From assembly GCF_900496995.4 (NCBI RefSeq), contig NC_044010.1, forward strand, positions 3,534,001 through 3,598,000: DNA of 64,000 bases, read 5' to 3'. Both the position numbers and the translations under genes were made by a program. Position 1 is the stretch's first letter, and each line of letters opens with the position of its first letter. Of the stretch, positions 63,302 to 64,000 are shown one piece after another. The DNA comes from Aquila chrysaetos chrysaetos (taxonomy: Eukaryota > Chordata > Aves > Accipitriformes > Accipitridae). Below the pieces are notes generated by a model. That model saw only the letters and a program-made list of their open reading frames with translations. It ran no database searches and was not told where the DNA came from.

Positions 63302-64000
63302 CATAGAATCATAGAACAGCTTGGGTTGGAAGGGACCTTTAAAAATTATCTAGTCCAACGCCCCCTGCTGCGGGCAAGGACATCTTTCACTAGATCAGGT
63401 TGCTCAAAGCCCCATCCAGCCTGACCTTGAACACTGCCAATGATGGGGGATCCCCAGCTTCTCTGGGCAACCTGTTCCAGTGTCTCACCACCCTCATCGT
63501 AGAAAATGTTGTCCTTATGTCCAACCTAAATCTATCCTCTTTCAGTTTTAAACTGTTGCCCCTTGTTCTGTCACTACAGGCCTTGGTAAAAAGTCTTTCT
63601 CTGTCTTTCTTATAAGCCCCCTCTAGGTATTGAAAGGCTGCAATAAGGTCTCCCTGAAGCCACCTTTTCTCCAGGCTGAACAACCCCAACTCTCAGCCTT
63701 TCTTCACAGGAGAGGTGTTCCATCCCTCTGATCATCTTCATGGCTCTCCTCTGGACCCACTCTAACAGGTCCATGTCTTTCTTGGGCTGGGGACAATACT
63801 TCAGGTGGAGTCTCATAAGAGCAGAGTCAGGGGAGATAATTGCCTCCCTTGACCTGCTGGCCATGCTTCTTTTGGTGCAGCCCAGGATACAATTGGGTTT
63901 CTGGGCTGCAAGGGCACATCGCCAGCTCATATCTAATTTTTTGTCCACTGGTATATCCAAGTCCTTTTCCACAGGGCTGCTCTCAATCTATTCATCCCTC
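63302..64000 (-). mobile_element. CR1 LINE, runs off the window
   Basis: It starts with the CR1 3' terminus in reverse (catagaatcatagaacagc, ttgggttggaagggacc) and continues into ORF2 up to the window edge. Minus-strand frames still read ERLFTKACSDRTRGN and [16 protein letters not shown], typical of CR1. Confidence 0.88.

Overview
This window is ordinary vertebrate nuclear DNA, almost certainly from a bird. Exons are small with GT..AG introns, CR1 LINE fragments are the main repeat, and several solo LTRs are of ERVL types widespread in birds. There is no bacterial-style operon, CRISPR array or tRNA/rRNA gene that I can see. The genes were found by translating both strands, joining exons at canonical splice sites with matching phases, and comparing the products with vertebrate families known to me.

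Three protein-coding genes fill the window. (1) 503-4924, plus strand: the last two coding exons of POPDC2, a cAMP-binding Popeye membrane protein of heart and muscle; its earlier exons lie left of the window. (2) 7941-25280, minus strand: a complete 11-exon PLA1A, the secreted phosphatidylserine-specific phospholipase A1. It predicts 456 residues, with the catalytic Ser, Asp and His at positions 166, 190 and 260. POPDC2 and PLA1A converge tail to tail, as in human 3q13.33. (3) 31245-62117, plus strand: a complete 11-exon CD58-like (LFA-3) adhesion receptor. It has a signal peptide, two CD2-family Ig domains, one membrane segment and an unusually long tail of about 135 residues encoded by seven small exons.

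The most interesting signal is in the CD58-like gene. Cytoplasmic exons 7, 8 and 9 are visible tandem duplicates, because both the exons and their flanking intron sequence match. Exon 10 is a probable diverged fourth copy. All are symmetric phase-1 cassettes, so any copy could be skipped or repeated without breaking the frame. PLA1A and CD58 lie head to head about 6 kb apart here, whereas in human they are on different chromosomes (3q13 and 1p13), so a synteny breakpoint lies at about 25.3-31.2 kb.

The rest is introns and spacers with repeats. These include CR1 copies (48.5-49.4, 53.0-56.4, 59.7 and 62.6-64.0 kb), three ERVL-type LTRs (29.5, 37.5 and 46.1 kb), a short hAT-like DNA transposon (60.1 kb), traces of MIR SINEs, and long homopolymer runs. 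I see no evidence of an entirely new biological system. The expandable CD58-like tail is the strongest candidate for something undescribed.
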